DNA of 7,229 nucleotides from Alphaproteobacteria bacterium (lineage in GTDB: Bacteria; Pseudomonadota; Alphaproteobacteria; Rhizobiales; Xanthobacteraceae), in assembly GCA_005884855.1 (NCBI GenBank), contig VAZS01000016.1:1-7229 (forward strand), given 5' to 3'. The position numbers and the translations under genes are program-made. Position 1 is the stretch's first letter, and each line of letters starts with the position of its first letter. The notes beneath the pieces are model-generated. The model searched no databases. It saw only the letters and a program-made list of their open reading frames with translations, and had not been told where the DNA came from. Shown piece after piece: positions 4,992 to 7,229 of this stretch.

Positions 4992-7157
4992 ATGAACGTA
5001 AAAAAACAAATTCTGTGGTACCTCACCTTTACCCTCACCGGCATTGCTGCAGCAGGCCTGGTTTCCACATTTTCAGCTCTTGCGAGCGCGCAGCAGGCAG
5101 CGGCAGCCGTCGATGATGACAACATAGGCGGTGTGGTGCGCGGGCCGGGCGGCCCCGAAGCGGGCGTTTGGGTTATCGCCGCGACCACCGAATTGCCGAC
5201 CAAATTCGCCAAGATCGTTGTCACCGACGAGCAGGGCCGCTTTGTGATTCCAGACCTGCCGCCGAAGGTGAACTACGAGGTGTGGGTCCGCGGCTATGGT
5301 CTGGTGGATTCGCCCAAACTGCGCGCGAAGCCCGGCCAGCAGCTTAGCCTCGCGGCGGTCCCGGCGCCGAATGAGGCGGCCGCGGCACACTATTACCCCG
5401 CGCTCTACTGGTTCACCATGATGAAGCTTCCGCCGGCCAAGGATTTCGGTGGCAGCAGCGATATCCCGAAAGACATCACCCAAGATATCTGGCGCCAGCG
5501 CATGAACAATGTCGATTGCGTCGGATGCCATCAGCTTGGCCAGGAATCCACGCGCACGATCCCCGCGGCGTTTGGCGAATTCAAATCCGGCGAGGAGGCA
5601 TGGATGCGCCGCGTCAGCTCCGGGCAAACCGGCGAATGGATGGTGAACCGGCTTGCCGGGCAGCTCGGGGGTGTGCCGTTCAAGTATTTCGGTGATTGGA
5701 CCGATCGGGTTGCCAAAGGTGAACTGCCCAAGAACAAACCAGAGCGGCCATCCGGGATCGAGCGCAACGTTGTCATCTCCTCATGGGAGTGGGCGACCGA
5801 GAAACATTTCGTCCACGACCTGATTTCGTCGGACCGCCGCAATCCGGGCGTCAATGCCTACGGTCCGCTGTTCGGCTCGAATGAATACTCCTCCGACGAC
5901 ATGCCGATCCTCGATCCGAAGACGCACAAGGTGAGCTTCTTCAAAATGCCGGTCGCCGATCCGAAGATGCCGGAAATGTTTGGGCCGCCGCTGCATCCCA
6001 ATGCCACGCTCAAACCGGTTGGCGCTTCGGCCTACTGGGGCGACGAGAAAATCTGGAACCAGCGCTCCAACAATCACAACGGCATGTTTGACAGCAAGGG
6101 CCGGGTCTGGTTCGCCGCTTCAGTGCGCGGCATCGATAATCCGGCGTTTTGCAAAAAGGATTCCGATCACCCGTCCGCGAAGGCGTTTCCGATCGATCGC
6201 TCGGGGCGGCAAGCCTCCATGCTCGATCCCAAGACAATGAAGTACAGCTTCATCGATACCTGCTTTGGCACTCATCATCCGCAGTTCGGCTATGACGCCG
6301 ACGATACATTGTGGTTCTCCGGGACCGGCCCCGTGGCCGGCTGGGTCAATACCAAAATCTGGGATGAGACCGGCGATGCCATCAAGGCGCAAGGCTGGGC
6401 GCCGTTCGTTCTCGACACCAATGGCAATGGCACGGTCGACGAATACACCGAACCCGGCGCGCCGGCACAGGCCGGCAAGGATATGCGCGTCGCGGGCTCG
6501 GGCCCCTATGCCGTGATGCCGCATCCAACCGATGGCTCGGTTTGGTACACCGTCAACGTATTCGTCGGTACACCCGGCTTCATGCGCTTCGACCCGAAAA
6601 CGAAACTGTCGGAGTTTTATGCGATCCCAAAAGAAGGCATCGGCGTCCGCGGCGGCGACATCGACAAGAACGGCGTACTCTGGGGCTCAGGCTCAAACGG
6701 AACGCTGATCAGTTTCGATCGCCGTAAATGCAAGAATCCGCTCAACGGGCCGAACGCGACCGGCAATCACTGCCCCGAAGGATTTGCTTATTACAAGTAT
6801 CCGGGCCCGGGCTTCGAGGGACTCGAAAACACCAGCGCCGAGGCGAGCTACTATACCTGGGTAGATCATCACAACACGGTAGGCCTCGGCGCCAATATCC
6901 CGATTTCCACAGCCAACCTCAATGATGGATTCGTTGCCTACAAGGACGGACAAATGGTGATGCTTCGCATCCCCTACCCGTTGGGTTTTTTCGCCAAGGG
7001 CCTGGACGGGCGCATTGACGATCCAAACGCGGGTTGGAAGGGGCGCGGGCTCTGGAGTACGAGCGGTGATCGCACGCCTTGGCTGATGGAGGGCGGCAAG
7101 GGTTCAAAGCCGCGCGCCGTTCATATCCAGATACGCCCTGATCCGCTTGCAAAATAG
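4992..7157 (+). CDS. Exported mono-haem protein with carboxypeptidase-regulatory-like domain and Vgb-like beta-propeller
   Basis: This 721-residue protein has a Sec signal (KK at 4-5, hydrophobic core about 8-28, ASA then QQ, cleavage expected after Ala33). Residues about 45-125 form a carboxypeptidase-regulatory-like beta-sandwich (IGGVVRGPGGPEAGVWV and TDEQGRFVIPDLPP). CVGCH at 176-180 is a single c-type haem attachment site. From about 260 to the end is a Vgb/streptogramin-lyase or NHL-like propeller, with repeated blade motifs: GRVWFAA (370-376), DTLWFSG (438-444), GSVWYTV (515-521) and GVLWGSG (561-567). These alternate with DPKT-x-K strands at 308-313, 412-417 and 534-539. A calcium-type loop, DTNGNGTVDEY (475-485), is inserted. 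GGGGAG (4982-4987) precedes the ATG. It probably acts in the periplasm as an electron-transfer or haem-dependent enzyme; lyase activity is not implied. The reaction is unknown to me. Confidence 0.88.
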   Translation: MNVKKQILWYLTFTLTGIAAAGLVSTFSALASAQQAAAAVDDDNIGGVVRGPGGPEAGVWVIAATTELPTKFAKIVVTDEQGRFVIPDLPPKVNYEVWVRGYGLVDSPKLRAKPGQQLSLAAVPAPNEAAAAHYYPALYWFTMMKLPPAKDFGGSSDIPKDITQDIWRQRMNNVDCVGCHQLGQESTRTIPAAFGEFKSGEEAWMRRVSSGQTGEWMVNRLAGQLGGVPFKYFGDWTDRVAKGELPKNKPERPSGIERNVVISSWEWATEKHFVHDLISSDRRNPGVNAYGPLFGSNEYSSDDMPILDPKTHKVSFFKMPVADPKMPEMFGPPLHPNATLKPVGASAYWGDEKIWNQRSNNHNGMFDSKGRVWFAASVRGIDNPAFCKKDSDHPSAKAFPIDRSGRQASMLDPKTMKYSFIDTCFGTHHPQFGYDADDTLWFSGTGPVAGWVNTKIWDETGDAIKAQGWAPFVLDTNGNGTVDEYTEPGAPAQAGKDMRVAGSGPYAVMPHPTDGSVWYTVNVFVGTPGFMRFDPKTKLSEFYAIPKEGIGVRGGDIDKNGVLWGSGSNGTLISFDRRKCKNPLNGPNATGNHCPEGFAYYKYPGPGFEGLENTSAEASYYTWVDHHNTVGLGANIPISTANLNDGFVAYKDGQMVMLRIPYPLGFFAKGLDGRIDDPNAGWKGRGLWSTSGDRTPWLMEGGKGSKPRAVHIQIRPDPLAK

Positions 7158-7176
7158 ACGCGCGAACACGACGTAC

Positions 7177-7229
7177 ATGTCATCTTTGCAGCGCACGCCT
7201 CTCGCTGTGGCCGAGCGACCCCGACCATT
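7177..7229 (+). CDS. Possible start of a downstream gene (partial)
   Basis: ATG 7177 opens a frame, MSSLQRTPLAVAERPRP, that stays open to the window edge, 19 bases after the haem/propeller gene. The spacing suits an operon partner, but no clear Shine-Dalgarno precedes it, and 17 codons are too few to exclude chance or identify a family. Confidence 0.3.
   Translation, partial: MSSLQRTPLAVAERPRP

Noticed and set aside
5073..5627. A 184-codon minus-strand open frame opposite the haem/propeller gene.
   Set aside because: It covers the signal peptide, beta-sandwich and haem-site coding region of a convincing gene, and its translation is low-complexity and Arg/Ala-rich.

Overview
The window is about 60% GC. 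Its codon use and gene families suggest an alphaproteobacterium of the Bradyrhizobium/Rhodopseudomonas type (Nitrobacteraceae). This is inferred from remembered resemblance of the proteins; there is no rRNA or other marker to confirm it. Everything is chromosomal in character: no mobile element, CRISPR array, tRNA or rRNA was recognised.

Layout. (1) Plus strand, 1-1100: the last codons of a gene that overlaps the next by ATGA, a short NfeD-type membrane protein (53-499), then a carboxymuconolactone-decarboxylase/AhpD-fold protein, best started at ATG 540. (2) Minus strand, 1147-3364, transcribed right to left: an Mpo1-like (DUF962) membrane protein, an extended SDR NAD-dependent epimerase/dehydratase that overlaps it by 4 bases, and an isoprenylcysteine-methyltransferase-like membrane methyltransferase. 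The last gene appears to have its own strong promoter, placed so that its mRNA would be leaderless. Together these three look like a small lipid-modification cluster, but no substrate can be read from the sequence. (3) Minus strand, 3543-4772: an exported substrate-binding protein of the branched-chain amino-acid ABC type, with no permease or ATPase gene in view. (4) Plus strand, 4992-7157, divergent from it: a 721-residue exported protein joining a carboxypeptidase-regulatory-like beta-sandwich, a single c-type haem site (CVGCH) and a Vgb/streptogramin-lyase-like beta-propeller. A possible next gene begins at 7177 and runs off the end.

The 219-base divergent intergenic region (4773-4991) holds a perfect 12-bp inverted repeat enclosing two smaller hairpins, which could fold as a three-way junction. 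It lies in what would be the 5' leader of the haem/propeller gene if transcription starts upstream of it. The three most interesting items are this element, the haem-propeller protein with its divergent binding protein, and the DUF962-SDR-methyltransferase cluster. None of them is proven to be a new system from sequence alone.
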